A stretch of DNA of 64,000 bases, from NCBI GenBank assembly GCA_020099315.1, contig CP083650.1, positions 558,001 through 622,000 on the forward strand, read 5' to 3'. Of this stretch, positions 17,831 through 26,961 are shown piece after piece (position 1 is the first letter of the stretch; the number at the start of each line of letters is the position of its first letter). A program made the translations under genes and the position numbers. Source of the DNA: Citrobacter europaeus (GTDB lineage: Bacteria > Pseudomonadota > Gammaproteobacteria > Enterobacterales > Enterobacteriaceae). The notes under the pieces are model-generated. The model saw only the letters and a list, made by a program, of their open reading frames with translations, was not told the origin of the DNA and did no database searches.

Positions 17831-19063
17831 GTGTCATCGTTCGACTATCTCAAAACCGCCATAAAGCAAAAAGGCTGTACCCTGCAACAGGTGGCGGATG
17901 CCAGTGGCATGACCAAGGGATACCTAAGCCAACTGCTGAATGCCAAAATCAAAAGCCCCAGTGCGCAAAAGCTGGAGGCATTGCACCGCTTTCTTGGGCT
18001 GGAGTTTCCACGCCAGCAGAAAAATATTGGTGTGGTATTCGGTAAGTTTTATCCGCTGCACACCGGTCATATCTATCTTATCCAGCGTGCATGTAGTCAG
18101 GTTGATGAACTGCATATCATCATGGGCTATGACGACACGCGCGATCGCAGCCTGTTTGAAGACAGCGCCATGTCGCAACAGCCTACGGTACCCGATCGCC
18201 TGCGCTGGCTGCTGCAAACCTTTAAGTATCAGAAAAATATCCGTATTCATGCCTTCAACGAAGAGGGCATGGAGCCGTATCCGCACGGTTGGGACGTGTG
18301 GAGCAACGGGATCAAAACGTTTATGCAGGAGAAAGGGATCCAGCCAAACTGGATCTACACTTCTGAAGAATCAGATGCCCCGCAGTATCTGGAACATCTG
18401 GGGATCGAAACCGTGCTGGTGGATCCCAAGCGAACGTTTATGAGCATCAGTGGCGGGCAAATTCGTGAGAACCCGTTTCGCTACTGGGAGTATATACCGA
18501 CCGAAGTGAAGCCGTTTTTCGTACGTACTGTGGCGATCCTCGGCGGGGAGTCGAGCGGCAAATCGACGCTGGTGAACAAGCTCGCCAACATCTTTAACAC
18601 CACCAGTGCGTGGGAATATGGGCGTGATTACGTTTTCTCCCATTTGGGCGGCGATGAGATGGCGTTGCAGTATTCCGACTACGATAAGATCGCCCTGGGA
18701 CAAGCGCAATACATTGATTTTGCTGTTAAGTATGCCAATAAAGTGGCGTTCATCGACACCGATTTCGTGACCACTCAGGCCTTCTGTAAAAAGTATGAAG
18801 GGCGTGAACACCCGTTTGTGCAGGCGCTGATTGACGAGTATCGCTTTGACCTGGTGATCCTACTGGAAAACAACACCCCGTGGGTGGCGGATGGTTTGCG
18901 CAGCCTTGGTAGTTCGGTTGACAGAAAAGCGTTTCAGACGCTGCTGGTTGAGATGCTGCAGGAAAACAATATCAATTTTGTGCACGTTCAGGAGCCGGAC
19001 TACGACGGTCGATTCCTGCGCTGCGTGGAGTTGGTGAAAGAGCTCATGGGCGAGCAGAGATAG
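17831..19063 (+). CDS. nadR: NAD regulator and nicotinamide riboside kinase NadR
   Basis: NadR is a three-function protein: repressor of NAD synthesis genes, weak NMN adenylyltransferase and nicotinamide riboside kinase. The 410 residues show an N-terminal helix-turn-helix (about 1-57, VADASGMTKGYLSQLL), the adenylyltransferase motif GKFYPLHTGH near 70-79, and the kinase P-loop GGESSGKST near residue 237. GTG at 17831 is preceded by AGGAGG at 17820-17825 and gives the known MSSFDYLK start; the earlier ATG at 17726 lies in REP sequence and is rejected. Confidence 0.97.
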   Translation: MSSFDYLKTAIKQKGCTLQQVADASGMTKGYLSQLLNAKIKSPSAQKLEALHRFLGLEFPRQQKNIGVVFGKFYPLHTGHIYLIQRACSQVDELHIIMGYDDTRDRSLFEDSAMSQQPTVPDRLRWLLQTFKYQKNIRIHAFNEEGMEPYPHGWDVWSNGIKTFMQEKGIQPNWIYTSEESDAPQYLEHLGIETVLVDPKRTFMSISGGQIRENPFRYWEYIPTEVKPFFVRTVAILGGESSGKSTLVNKLANIFNTTSAWEYGRDYVFSHLGGDEMALQYSDYDKIALGQAQYIDFAVKYANKVAFIDTDFVTTQAFCKKYEGREHPFVQALIDEYRFDLVILLENNTPWVADGLRSLGSSVDRKAFQTLLVEMLQENNINFVHVQEPDYDGRFLRCVELVKELMGEQR

Positions 19064-19070
19064 TTTAAAT

Positions 19071-19136
19071 GCCGGATGGCGCTGCGCTTATCCGGCCTAC
19101 AAGTCGCACTAACCTCGTAGACCGGATACGGCGCTT
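19071..19136. repeat. REP pair between nadR and ettA
   Basis: GCCGGATGGCGCTGCGC...TATCCGGCC is followed by a diverged second unit GTAGACCGGATACGGCGC. It lies between the convergent ends of nadR and ettA. Confidence 0.82.
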
Positions 19137-19144
19137 AACGGTAA

Positions 19145-20812
19145 TTACTTCGAAATACGCTTGTACTTAATACGCTTCGGCTCCAGCGCATCCGCGCCAA
19201 GCGTGCGTTTCTTGTACTCTTCGTATTCGGTAAAGTTACCTTCGAAGAACTCAACCTTACCTTCATCCTGGTAATCCAGAATGTGAGTCGCGATACGGTC
19301 AAGGAACCAACGGTCGTGCGAGATAACCATCGCGCAGCCCGGGAATTCCAGCAGGGCGTTTTCCAGCGCGCGCAGGGTTTCAATATCCAGGTCGTTGGTT
19401 GGTTCATCGAGCAGCAGCATGTTGCCGCCAACCTGCAGCAGCTTCGCCAGATGTAGACGACCACGCTCACCGCCGGACAGCTCGCCGACGCGTTTGCCCT
19501 GATCCACACCTTTGAAGTTGAAGCGGCCCACGTAGGCGCGGCTTGGCATTTCGGTATTGCCGATACGCATGATATCCAGCCCGCCGGAAACTTCTTCCCA
19601 TACGGTTTTGCTGTTGTCCATCGCATCACGGAACTGGTCAACGGAGGCCAGTTTGACGGTTTCACCCAGCGTGATGGTGCCGCTGTCAGGCTGTTCCTGA
19701 CCGGACATCATACGGAACAGGGTTGATTTACCCGCGCCGTTCGGACCGATGATGCCGACAATGGCGCCTTTCGGTACCGAGAAGCTCAGGTCGTCAATCA
19801 GCACACGATCGCCGTAGGATTTACGCAGATTGGTGACTTCAACGACTTTATCGCCCAGACGAGCTCCAGGTGGGATAAACAGTTCGTTGGTTTCGTTACG
19901 CTTCTGATATTCGGTGTTGTTCAGCTCTTCAAAGCGCGCCAGACGGGCTTTGCCCTTAGACTGACGGCCTTTAGCGCCCTGACGTACCCACTCCAGCTCT
20001 TTCTCAATGGATTTACGGCGAGCCGCTTCCTGAGAGGCTTCCTGGGCCAGACGCTGATCTTTCTGCTCCAGCCAGGAGGAGTAGTTGCCTTCCCACGGAA
20101 TACCTTCACCACGGTCAAGCTCCAGAATCCAACCCGCTACGTTGTCGAGGAAGTAACGGTCGTGGGTGATCGCCACTACGGTGCCTTCGAAATCGTGCAG
20201 GAAGCGTTCCAGCCATGCCACGGATTCCGCATCCAGGTGGTTGGTCGGTTCGTCGAGCAGCAGCATGTCTGGTTTTTCCAGCAGCAGGCGGCACAGCGCG
20301 ACGCGGCGGCGTTCACCACCGGAGAGATTCTCAATTTTAGCGTCCCAGTCCGGCAGACGCAGGGCGTCGGCGGCACGCTCAAGCTGCACGTTCAGGTTAT
20401 GACCGTCATGGGCCTGAATAATCTCTTCAAACTTGCCCTGTTGCGCGGCCAGTTTGTCGAAGTCAGCGTCCGGCTCGGCGTACTTCGCGTACACTTCATC
20501 CAGGCCTTTCAGCGCGTTAACCACTTCTGCAACCGCTTCTTCAACGGATTCGCGAACGGTATGTTCCGGGTTCAGTTTCGGCTCCTGCGGCAGGTAACCG
20601 ATTTTAATGCCAGGCTGTGGGCGAGCTTCACCTTCGATATCGGTATCAATGCCGGCCATGATGCGCAGCAGGGTAGATTTACCCGCGCCGTTCAGACCGA
20701 GTACACCGATTTTGGCGCCAGGGAAGAAGCTCAGTGAGATGTTTTTAAGAATATGACGTTTCGGCGGAACGACTTTGCCGACACGATGCATGGTATAAAC
20801 GAATTGAGCCAC
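19145..20812 (-). CDS. ettA: Energy-dependent translational throttle protein EttA
   Basis: EttA is an ABC-F ATPase that binds the ribosomal E site and gates the first elongation step according to the ATP/ADP ratio. The 555-residue protein has two ABC domains with Walker A boxes GLNGAGKST (about 39-47) and GPNGAGKST (about 356-364), two LSGGE signatures, and the interdomain linker with KGRQSKGKARL that contacts tRNA and ribosome. No membrane segments are present, as expected for ABC-F. The start codon is GTG at 20812. It is divergent from slt. Confidence 0.97.
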   Translation of the reverse strand: MAQFVYTMHRVGKVVPPKRHILKNISLSFFPGAKIGVLGLNGAGKSTLLRIMAGIDTDIEGEARPQPGIKIGYLPQEPKLNPEHTVRESVEEAVAEVVNALKGLDEVYAKYAEPDADFDKLAAQQGKFEEIIQAHDGHNLNVQLERAADALRLPDWDAKIENLSGGERRRVALCRLLLEKPDMLLLDEPTNHLDAESVAWLERFLHDFEGTVVAITHDRYFLDNVAGWILELDRGEGIPWEGNYSSWLEQKDQRLAQEASQEAARRKSIEKELEWVRQGAKGRQSKGKARLARFEELNNTEYQKRNETNELFIPPGARLGDKVVEVTNLRKSYGDRVLIDDLSFSVPKGAIVGIIGPNGAGKSTLFRMMSGQEQPDSGTITLGETVKLASVDQFRDAMDNSKTVWEEVSGGLDIMRIGNTEMPSRAYVGRFNFKGVDQGKRVGELSGGERGRLHLAKLLQVGGNMLLLDEPTNDLDIETLRALENALLEFPGCAMVISHDRWFLDRIATHILDYQDEGKVEFFEGNFTEYEEYKKRTLGADALEPKRIKYKRISK

Positions 20813-21019
20813 GTGGACTTCGCCTCTTTTATAGTGATGAATAGAGTTTTCAAAGGCGAAGTGTAGCCTTTTTCATTGCTCAATCCCAGCCAGCAGATCT
20901 CACTCGCAACAAAAGTAAAAAAGTGTCCGTGACGTGGCGCATTCTGCAATGTCTGGTTAGCATGAATGAATTAAGCGGCATGATGCTGCACAGACGTAAC
21001 ATGAGAAGAGGAAGAGCTT

Positions 21020-22957
21020 GTGGACAAAGCCAATCAATTTACCTGGCGCCTGCTGGCGGCCAGCGTATGTCTGCTGACGGTCAGTCAAGTGGCGCGAGCC
21101 GATTCCCTGGATGAGCAGCGCAATCGCTATGCGCAAATTAAGCAGGCCTGGGATAACCGCCAGATGGATGTCGTCGAGCAGATGATGCCCGGCCTGAAGA
21201 GCTATCCTCTGTATCCTTATCTGGAATATCGTCAGATTACGGACGATCTGATGAATCAGCCGACCATTACCGTCACCAATTTTGTGCGCGCCAACCCGAC
21301 GCTGCCCCCAGCGCGTACTCTGCAATCACGTTTCGTGAATGAACTGGCGCGACGGGAAGACTGGCGTGGACTGCTGGCATTCAGTCCGGAAAAACCGGGT
21401 ACCACGGAAGCGCAATGTAACTATTACTTTGCGAAATGGAGCACCGGGCAAACCGAAGAAGCCTGGCAGGGCGCGAAAGAACTGTGGTTGACCGGGAAAA
21501 GCCAGCCGAACGCTTGTGACAAATTATTCGGCGTATGGCGCGCCTCAGGCACCCAGGATCCGCTGGCGTATCTGGAACGTATTCGTCTGGCGATGAAAGC
21601 CGGGAATACCGGACTGGTCACCGCGTTGGCCGGACAGATGCCCGCGCAATATCAAACTATCGCTTCGGCGATCATTGCGCTGGCCAATGATCCAAATTCG
21701 GTGATGACCTTTGCTCGCACTACTGGCGCCACGGATTTCACCCGACAGATGGCAGCGGTGGCCTTTGCCAGCGTGGCGCGTCAGGATGTGGAGAATGCCC
21801 GCCTGATGATCCCGTCTCTGACACAAGCGCAGCAGTTGAATGACGAGCAAACTCAGGAGCTGCGCGACATTGTTGCCTGGCGTTTGATGGGCAACGACGT
21901 CACCGACGAGCAGGCCAAATGGCGCGATGACGCCATTATGCGTTCGAATTCCACCTCGCTTGTGGAGCGTCGCGTGCGCATGGCGCTGGGAACCGGCGAT
22001 CGTCGTGGCCTGAATACCTGGCTGGCGCGTCTGCCAATGGAAGCAAAAGAAAAAGATGAGTGGCGCTACTGGCAGGCCGATCTGCTGCTGGAACGCGGAC
22101 GCGAAGCGGAAGCCAAAGAGATCCTGCATCAGCTCATGCAGCAGCGCGGATTCTATCCGATGGTGGCGGCACAGCGTCTGGGCGAAGAGTATGAGTTGAA
22201 AGTGGATAAAGCCCCAGCCAACGTTGACTCTGCGTTAACTCAGGGCCCGGAAATGGCGCGCGTACGCGAGCTGATGTACTGGAACATGGACAATACCGCA
22301 CGCAGTGAATGGGCGAATCTGGTCACCAGCCGCACCAAGTCTGAGCAGGCTCAACTGGCGCGTTACGCGTTCAATAATCACTGGTGGGATCTGAGCGTGC
22401 AGGCGACGATCGCCGGTAAGCTGTGGGATCATCTGGAAGAGCGCTTCCCGCTGGCCTACAAGGATCTGTTTACCCGTTACACCAGCGGCAAGGATATTCA
22501 GCCGAGCTATGCGATGGCGATAGCGCGTCAGGAAAGCGCCTGGAACCCGAAAGTGAAATCGCCGGTCGGCGCCAGCGGACTGATGCAGATTATGCCAGGC
22601 ACGGCGACGCATACGGTGAAAATGTTCTCGATTGCGGGTTACAGCAGCCCGAGCCAGCTACTGGATCCTGATACCAACATCAACATTGGTACCAGCTATT
22701 TGCAGTATGTTTACCAGCAATTCGGTAATAACCGCATTTTTGCGTCGGCGGCCTATAACGCCGGACCGGGGCGCGTTCGCACCTGGCTTGGCAATAGCGC
22801 GGGCCGGATTGATGCCGTCGCGTTTGTCGAGAGCATTCCATTCTCAGAGACGCGTGGTTACGTGAAGAACGTGTTGGCTTACGATGCGTACTACCGCTAT
22901 TTCCTCGGTGATAAACCGGAGTTGATGAGCGACGCAGAATGGCAACGTCGTTACTGA
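21020..22957 (+). CDS. slt: Soluble lytic murein transglycosylase Slt
   Basis: Slt cleaves the glycan strands of peptidoglycan in the periplasm, leaving 1,6-anhydro-muramic ends. The 645-residue precursor has a signal peptide ending at about residue 27 (VARA), a long alpha-helical U-shaped domain, and a C-terminal lysozyme-like domain with the catalytic Glu in ARQESAWNP (about residue 505), followed by GLMQIMPGTA and AAYNAGPGRV. It starts with GTG at 21020 behind AGAGGAAGAG. trpR follows after a short gap holding the Trp operator. Confidence 0.97.
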   Translation: MDKANQFTWRLLAASVCLLTVSQVARADSLDEQRNRYAQIKQAWDNRQMDVVEQMMPGLKSYPLYPYLEYRQITDDLMNQPTITVTNFVRANPTLPPARTLQSRFVNELARREDWRGLLAFSPEKPGTTEAQCNYYFAKWSTGQTEEAWQGAKELWLTGKSQPNACDKLFGVWRASGTQDPLAYLERIRLAMKAGNTGLVTALAGQMPAQYQTIASAIIALANDPNSVMTFARTTGATDFTRQMAAVAFASVARQDVENARLMIPSLTQAQQLNDEQTQELRDIVAWRLMGNDVTDEQAKWRDDAIMRSNSTSLVERRVRMALGTGDRRGLNTWLARLPMEAKEKDEWRYWQADLLLERGREAEAKEILHQLMQQRGFYPMVAAQRLGEEYELKVDKAPANVDSALTQGPEMARVRELMYWNMDNTARSEWANLVTSRTKSEQAQLARYAFNNHWWDLSVQATIAGKLWDHLEERFPLAYKDLFTRYTSGKDIQPSYAMAIARQESAWNPKVKSPVGASGLMQIMPGTATHTVKMFSIAGYSSPSQLLDPDTNINIGTSYLQYVYQQFGNNRIFASAAYNAGPGRVRTWLGNSAGRIDAVAFVESIPFSETRGYVKNVLAYDAYYRYFLGDKPELMSDAEWQRRY

Positions 22958-22981
22958 TCGCGTCGGTTGTGTTATGCTATC

Positions 22982-22999
22982 GTACTCGTTAAAGAGTAC
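22982..22999. promoter_or_regulatory. TrpR operator of trpR
   Basis: GTACTC at 22982-22987 and GAGTAC at 22994-22999 form the inverted arms of a TrpR operator around GTTAAA. It overlaps a likely -10 region (TATGCTAT just upstream) and lies 47 bases before trpR, so TrpR is expected to repress its own gene. Confidence 0.85.
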
Positions 23000-23046
23000 A
23001 AAAGGGGGAAGCAAGCACGCTTCCCCCGCAACGATGGCGATATCTT

Positions 23047-23373
23047 ATGACTCAGCAATCACCCTATTCAGCAGAGATGGCAGAACAGCGTCACCAGGAG
23101 TGGTTACGTTTTGTCGATCTGCTTAAACACGCCTATGAACAAGATTTACACCTGCCCCTGCTCAATTTGATGTTAACGCCGGATGAGCGCGAAGCGTTAG
23201 GCACGCGTGTGCGTATCATTGAAGAGCTGCTGCGTGGCGAGATGAGCCAGCGCGAGCTTAAAAACGAGCTTGGAGCGGGGATCGCCACCATTACGCGGGG
23301 GTCGAACAGCCTCAAATCCGCACCGGTGGATCTGCGTCACTGGCTGGAGCTGGTGTTACTCAAAAACGGCTGA
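23047..23373 (+). CDS. trpR: Trp operon repressor TrpR
   Basis: TrpR binds tryptophan and then represses trp, aroH, mtr and its own gene. The 108-residue all-helical protein has the helix-turn-helix REMSQRELKNEL... at roughly residues 65-90 with GAGIATITRGSNSLK as the recognition helix. It matches E. coli TrpR in length. The ribosome site is weak (no clear AGGAGG before the ATG), in keeping with the low level of this regulator. A REP pair follows the stop. Confidence 0.97.
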   Translation: MTQQSPYSAEMAEQRHQEWLRFVDLLKHAYEQDLHLPLLNLMLTPDEREALGTRVRIIEELLRGEMSQRELKNELGAGIATITRGSNSLKSAPVDLRHWLELVLLKNG

Positions 23374-23379
23374 TTCGTC

Positions 23380-23460
23380 GTAGGCCGGATAAGGCGAAGC
23401 CGCCATCCGGCAACATCGCCGCGAAATGCCTGATGGCGCTGTGCTTATCAGGCCTACAAC
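23380..23460. repeat. REP pair between trpR and yjjX
   Basis: GTAGGCCGGATAAGGCG...CATCCGGCA is followed by TGCCTGATGGCG...TATCAGGCCTAC, two inverted REP units between convergent genes. Confidence 0.9.
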
Positions 23461-23473
23461 GTAGCGCAAATCA

Positions 23474-23989
23474 TTACCGATACACCGCGTTATGAAATGG
23501 GCTGAGCGCCAGAATCACTGCCTGGTGGTAGACGCTCGAGCGCGTCAGCTTGCCCGCGGTAAAGACGCCGATTGCGCCCTCTTTACGGCCAATCTCATCA
23601 ATACCCGTATAGTCCGACATCACCGGGCCGAGCGCTTCACCCTGGCGGACTCTGTCGAGAATGACAGCTGGCAATGGCAGTGTGGCTGAACGGGCTTCTC
23701 CACGCTGGATGCCGTTATCAATCACCACCCAACTGAAGGTGGCGTCATCGTCAATACCCGCTTCAATAGCGACCCAGAAATCAGCCTGCGGGTGCAGGCG
23801 GCGCGCGTTATCAACGCGATTTCGTGCGCCAGTGCGCGTTTCCTGGCTTCCGAAAGGTTGTTCCGGCACGCCACTCTCGACGGCGACGGGTTCAATATGG
23901 CAGGATCCTTCCCCGAAAATCTCTTCAAATGCCCGCAGAATTGCCTGAATTTTGGCAGGATTGGTGGTTGCAGAGATAACCTTGTGCAT
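23474..23989 (-). CDS. yjjX: Inosine/xanthosine triphosphatase YjjX
   Basis: YjjX hydrolyses ITP and XTP, keeping damaged purine nucleotides out of nucleic acids. The 171-residue protein begins MHKVISATTNPAKIQAI, which has the nucleotide-binding SATTNPAK segment of the Maf/Ham1-like fold, and contains FWVAIEAGID and RKEGAIGVFTAG, family-conserved parts. It is divergent from gpmB with a 71-base gap. Length is as in E. coli. Confidence 0.94.
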   Translation of the reverse strand: MHKVISATTNPAKIQAILRAFEEIFGEGSCHIEPVAVESGVPEQPFGSQETRTGARNRVDNARRLHPQADFWVAIEAGIDDDATFSWVVIDNGIQRGEARSATLPLPAVILDRVRQGEALGPVMSDYTGIDEIGRKEGAIGVFTAGKLTRSSVYHQAVILALSPFHNAVYR

Positions 23990-24060
23990 AATTAAGCTCA
24001 GTTTGAAAATTCATCGCAGAGTCTACTCAAAGTATGACGAGTATATAACGGAAAAAAAGC

Positions 24061-24708
24061 ATGTTACAGGTATACCTTGTTCGCCATGGCGAAACGCAGT
24101 GGAACGCCGAGCGACGTATTCAAGGCCAGTCAGACAGCCCACTGACCGCTAAAGGTGAACAGCAAGCCATGCAGGTGGGAGAACGCGCCCGCTCGTTTGG
24201 AATTACGCATGTCATCAGTAGCGATTTAGGTCGTACACGACGCACCGCAGAAATCATCGCCCAGGCCTGTGGCTGTGATATCACCTATGACTCCCGTCTG
24301 CGTGAGCTGAATATGGGCGTGCTGGAGCAGCGTCATATCGATACGCTGACGCCGGAGGAAGAGGGCTGGCGTCGCCAGTTGGTGAACGGTACGGTGGATG
24401 GTCGTATTCCGGAAGGGGAATCGATGCAGGAGCTGAGCGATCGCGTCAACGCGGCGCTGGCATCCTGTCTGGAGCTGCCGCCGGGAAGTCGTCCACTGCT
24501 GGTCAGCCACGGTATCGCGCTGGGTTGCCTGGTGAGTACGATTCTGGGATTACCGGCCTGGGCTGAACGTCGCCTGCGTCTGCGCAACTGTTCTATTTCT
24601 CGCGTCGATTACCAGGAAAGCTTATGGCTGGCGCCGGGATGGGTGGTTGAAACGGCAGGGGACATTTCTCATCTGGATGCCCCTGCGTTGGATGAACTGC
24701 AGCGCTAG
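24061..24708 (+). CDS. gpmB: Histidine phosphatase family protein GpmB (YtjC)
   Basis: This 215-residue protein is of the phosphoglycerate mutase-like histidine phosphatase family. It has the phosphohistidine motif LVRHGETQWN at residues 5-14, the conserved Glu in LRELNMG, and the second His in VSHGIALG. Although named as a mutase, the E. coli protein has weak or no mutase activity and may be a phosphatase of another substrate. Its stop overlaps that of rob, which converges from the right, by 3 bases. Function beyond the family is uncertain. Confidence 0.9.
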   Translation: MLQVYLVRHGETQWNAERRIQGQSDSPLTAKGEQQAMQVGERARSFGITHVISSDLGRTRRTAEIIAQACGCDITYDSRLRELNMGVLEQRHIDTLTPEEEGWRRQLVNGTVDGRIPEGESMQELSDRVNAALASCLELPPGSRPLLVSHGIALGCLVSTILGLPAWAERRLRLRNCSISRVDYQESLWLAPGWVVETAGDISHLDAPALDELQR

Positions 24709-25574
24709 CGGCGAATCGGAATCAGGAATTCGCAGCGCAGGTTGATCGGGCGATCTCCCGCTTTGGCATCTTCTGCCGGGTAGTATCGCTCGATATCTTG
24801 CCCTTTACGGCGCGTCAGGTTCAGCATCGGCATGCATGTGCCGTAGACTGTCAGGATAAACTCCTGCACGCCGGTACCCAGCCCTTCATAGGTAAACATC
24901 ACGTACTCGCCGCCCTGTAACAGGATAGGCTGCGCCGACGGCACATAGCCATTGGCTTGTTCCGGCGTCAGTGCCGTGGTGTAAAACACTTCCTGCTCGT
25001 CATCTTTTTCAATGCTCGGACGCGTTTCGTTCAGCCCGTACAGCACCGGCGGGATTGAAGGAGCATTAGCAAGGAAGTCGCGCCAGAACTGAATACGCAT
25101 TTCATGCCGGAAATCTGAAATCTGTTCCAGCGAGCAGGAATAGCTTTGCGTGGTGCCAAGCAGTTGCGTATCTTCCAGCGTAACGAACTCGTGCGCAGGC
25201 ATCGTAAATTCACCCAGTCGCATTGGCGGGCGAATACCGAACGCGCTCCATTCCGGGGAGCGGCGATACAGCGCAGGCGTCTGGGAAAACTGTTTCTTGA
25301 ACGCGCGGGTAAAGGTTTGTTGAGAGTCAAAGCGATATTGCAGCGCAATATCCAAAATTGGGCGCGCAGTCAGGCGCAGCGCCACTGCAGATTTCGATAA
25401 ACGACGGGCGCGGATGTAGGCGCCAATAGCATGGCCCGTCACGTCCTTAAACATTCTCTGCAGGTGCCACTTGGAATAGCCTGCTTTTGCCGCCACATTG
25501 TCAAGCGACAAAGGCTGATCCAGATGACCTTCCAGCCAGATTAATAGGTCGCGAATAATGCCAGCCTGATCCAT
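24705..25574 (-). CDS. rob: Right origin-binding protein Rob
   Basis: Rob is an AraC-family activator of the marA/soxS/rob regulon (multidrug efflux, organic solvent and superoxide tolerance) and binds oriC. The 289-residue protein has an N-terminal double helix-turn-helix (about residues 1-110, including YSKWHLQRMFKDVTGH) and a C-terminal GyrI-like ligand domain (about 125-289). Bile salts and dipyridyl-like ligands activate Rob in E. coli. The promoter region holds a perfect 16-bp palindrome 28 bases before the start codon. Confidence 0.97.
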   Translation of the reverse strand: MDQAGIIRDLLIWLEGHLDQPLSLDNVAAKAGYSKWHLQRMFKDVTGHAIGAYIRARRLSKSAVALRLTARPILDIALQYRFDSQQTFTRAFKKQFSQTPALYRRSPEWSAFGIRPPMRLGEFTMPAHEFVTLEDTQLLGTTQSYSCSLEQISDFRHEMRIQFWRDFLANAPSIPPVLYGLNETRPSIEKDDEQEVFYTTALTPEQANGYVPSAQPILLQGGEYVMFTYEGLGTGVQEFILTVYGTCMPMLNLTRRKGQDIERYYPAEDAKAGDRPINLRCEFLIPIRR

Positions 25575-25602
25575 AAAATATCCTCATCCTTTCAACAACG
25601 AG

Positions 25603-25618
25603 TACCTGACGTCAGGTA
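25603..25618. promoter_or_regulatory. Perfect palindrome upstream of rob
   Basis: TACCTGACGTCAGGTA is a perfect 16-bp inverted repeat 28 bases upstream of the rob ATG on the minus strand. It looks like a dimer binding site. I do not recognise the protein; it is not a mar/rob box, which is asymmetric. Confidence 0.5.
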
Positions 25619-25785
25619 TGTGGATAATAGCATTTTTTGCTGTTTTAGCATTCAGTGTTTTTTTTGCTCATAAATGCTTTTTTCGGACATACGAAAGCGT
25701 GATTATTGTAATCCTGTGATCTGTATACGTTTTATCTTAAAATGTCGAATAATTACACAGAGTAACTTTTAAGAATGGTAACAAT

Positions 25786-26259
25786 ATGAAATATAAGAGC
25801 TTAATCATTTCCTCAATTCTACTGATGTTGGCGCAGGTCGCCCACGCGGAGCAGATTGGATCTGTCGATACGGTTTTCAAAATGTTTGGGCCGGATCATA
25901 AAATTGTGGTCGAAGCGTTTGACGATCCGGATGTGACCAACGTGACGTGCTACGTGAGCCGGGCGAAGACCGGCGGCATCAAAGGTGGACTGGGGCTGGC
26001 GGAAGATACCTCCGATGCCGCCATCTCCTGCCAGCAGGTAGGGCCGGTAGAACTGAGCGACAGAATCAAGAACGGCAAAGCGCAGGGCGAAGTGGTGTTT
26101 AAAAAACGTACCTCGCTGGTGTTTAAATCCTTACAGGTCGTGCGTTTTTACGACGCGAAACGTAATGCGCTGGCCTATCTGGCCTATTCAGATAAAGTGG
26201 TCGATGGATCGCCCAAAAATGCCATCAGCGCGGTGCCCATCATGCCGTGGCGGCAATAA
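25786..26259 (+). CDS. creA: Periplasmic protein CreA
   Basis: CreA is the first gene of creABCD. The 157-residue precursor has a signal peptide with cleavage expected after AHA at about residue 21, giving a small periplasmic protein of the CreA/DUF1425-like family with no known catalytic motif. Two cysteines (VTNVTCYVS and AISCQQ) could form a disulphide. Its function is unknown. It lies 12 bases before creB and is presumably co-transcribed; in E. coli it is not required for CreBC signalling. Confidence 0.92.
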   Translation: MKYKSLIISSILLMLAQVAHAEQIGSVDTVFKMFGPDHKIVVEAFDDPDVTNVTCYVSRAKTGGIKGGLGLAEDTSDAAISCQQVGPVELSDRIKNGKAQGEVVFKKRTSLVFKSLQVVRFYDAKRNALAYLAYSDKVVDGSPKNAISAVPIMPWRQ

Positions 26260-26271
26260 CAAGGAAGCAAA

Positions 26272-26961
26272 ATGCAACAGCCGTTGATCTGGTTAGTTGA
26301 GGATGAGCAGGGAATCGCCGATACGCTTATCTACATGCTGTCGCAGGAAGGTTTTAGCGTGGAAGCGTTTGAGCGCGGGTTACCGGTGCTGGAAAAATCT
26401 CGCCAGCGCTGTCCTGATGCGATCGTTCTGGATGTCGGTCTACCCGATATCAGCGGCTTTGAACTATGCCGACGTCTGCTGGAGCGTCATCCGGCGTTGC
26501 CGATCCTGTTTTTGACCGCGCGCAGCGATGAGGTGGATCGCCTGCTGGGGCTGGAAATCGGCGCGGATGACTATGTTGCCAAGCCTTTCTCTCCACGCGA
26601 GGTGTGCGCCCGCGTGCGTACGCTCCTGCGGCGGGTGCAGAAATTCTCCGCTCCTTCATCAATGACGCGCTGTGGGGAGTTTGAGCTTAATGAACTGGCC
26701 GCGCAGATAACCTGGTTTGGCAGGCCGTTAAACCTGACGCGCTATGAGTTTCTGTTGCTGAAAACGCTGCTGATGTCGCCGGGGCGTATTTACTCTCGCC
26801 AGCAGTTGATGGATTTAGTCTGGGCCGATGCGCAGGATACCTTCGACAGAACGGTCGATACCCACATCAAAACGCTGCGCGCCAAGCTGCGGGCTATCAA
26901 CCCCGAGTTTTCCCCTATCAATACGCATCGCGGTATGGGATACAGCCTGAGGAGCGTCTGA
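26272..26961 (+). CDS. creB: Response regulator CreB
   Basis: CreB is the DNA-binding response regulator of the CreBC two-component system, which responds to growth on fermentation products and, in several enterobacteria and related genera, to cell-wall stress. The 229-residue protein has a receiver domain with Asp54 in IVLDVGLPD as the phosphorylation site, Lys in VAKPFSP, and an OmpR/PhoB winged helix (about 130-229). Its targets carry the tag TTCACnnnnnnTTCAC, one of which is seen before creD. The stop and the creC start overlap (TGATG). Confidence 0.96.
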   Translation: MQQPLIWLVEDEQGIADTLIYMLSQEGFSVEAFERGLPVLEKSRQRCPDAIVLDVGLPDISGFELCRRLLERHPALPILFLTARSDEVDRLLGLEIGADDYVAKPFSPREVCARVRTLLRRVQKFSAPSSMTRCGEFELNELAAQITWFGRPLNLTRYEFLLLKTLLMSPGRIYSRQQLMDLVWADAQDTFDRTVDTHIKTLRAKLRAINPEFSPINTHRGMGYSLRSV

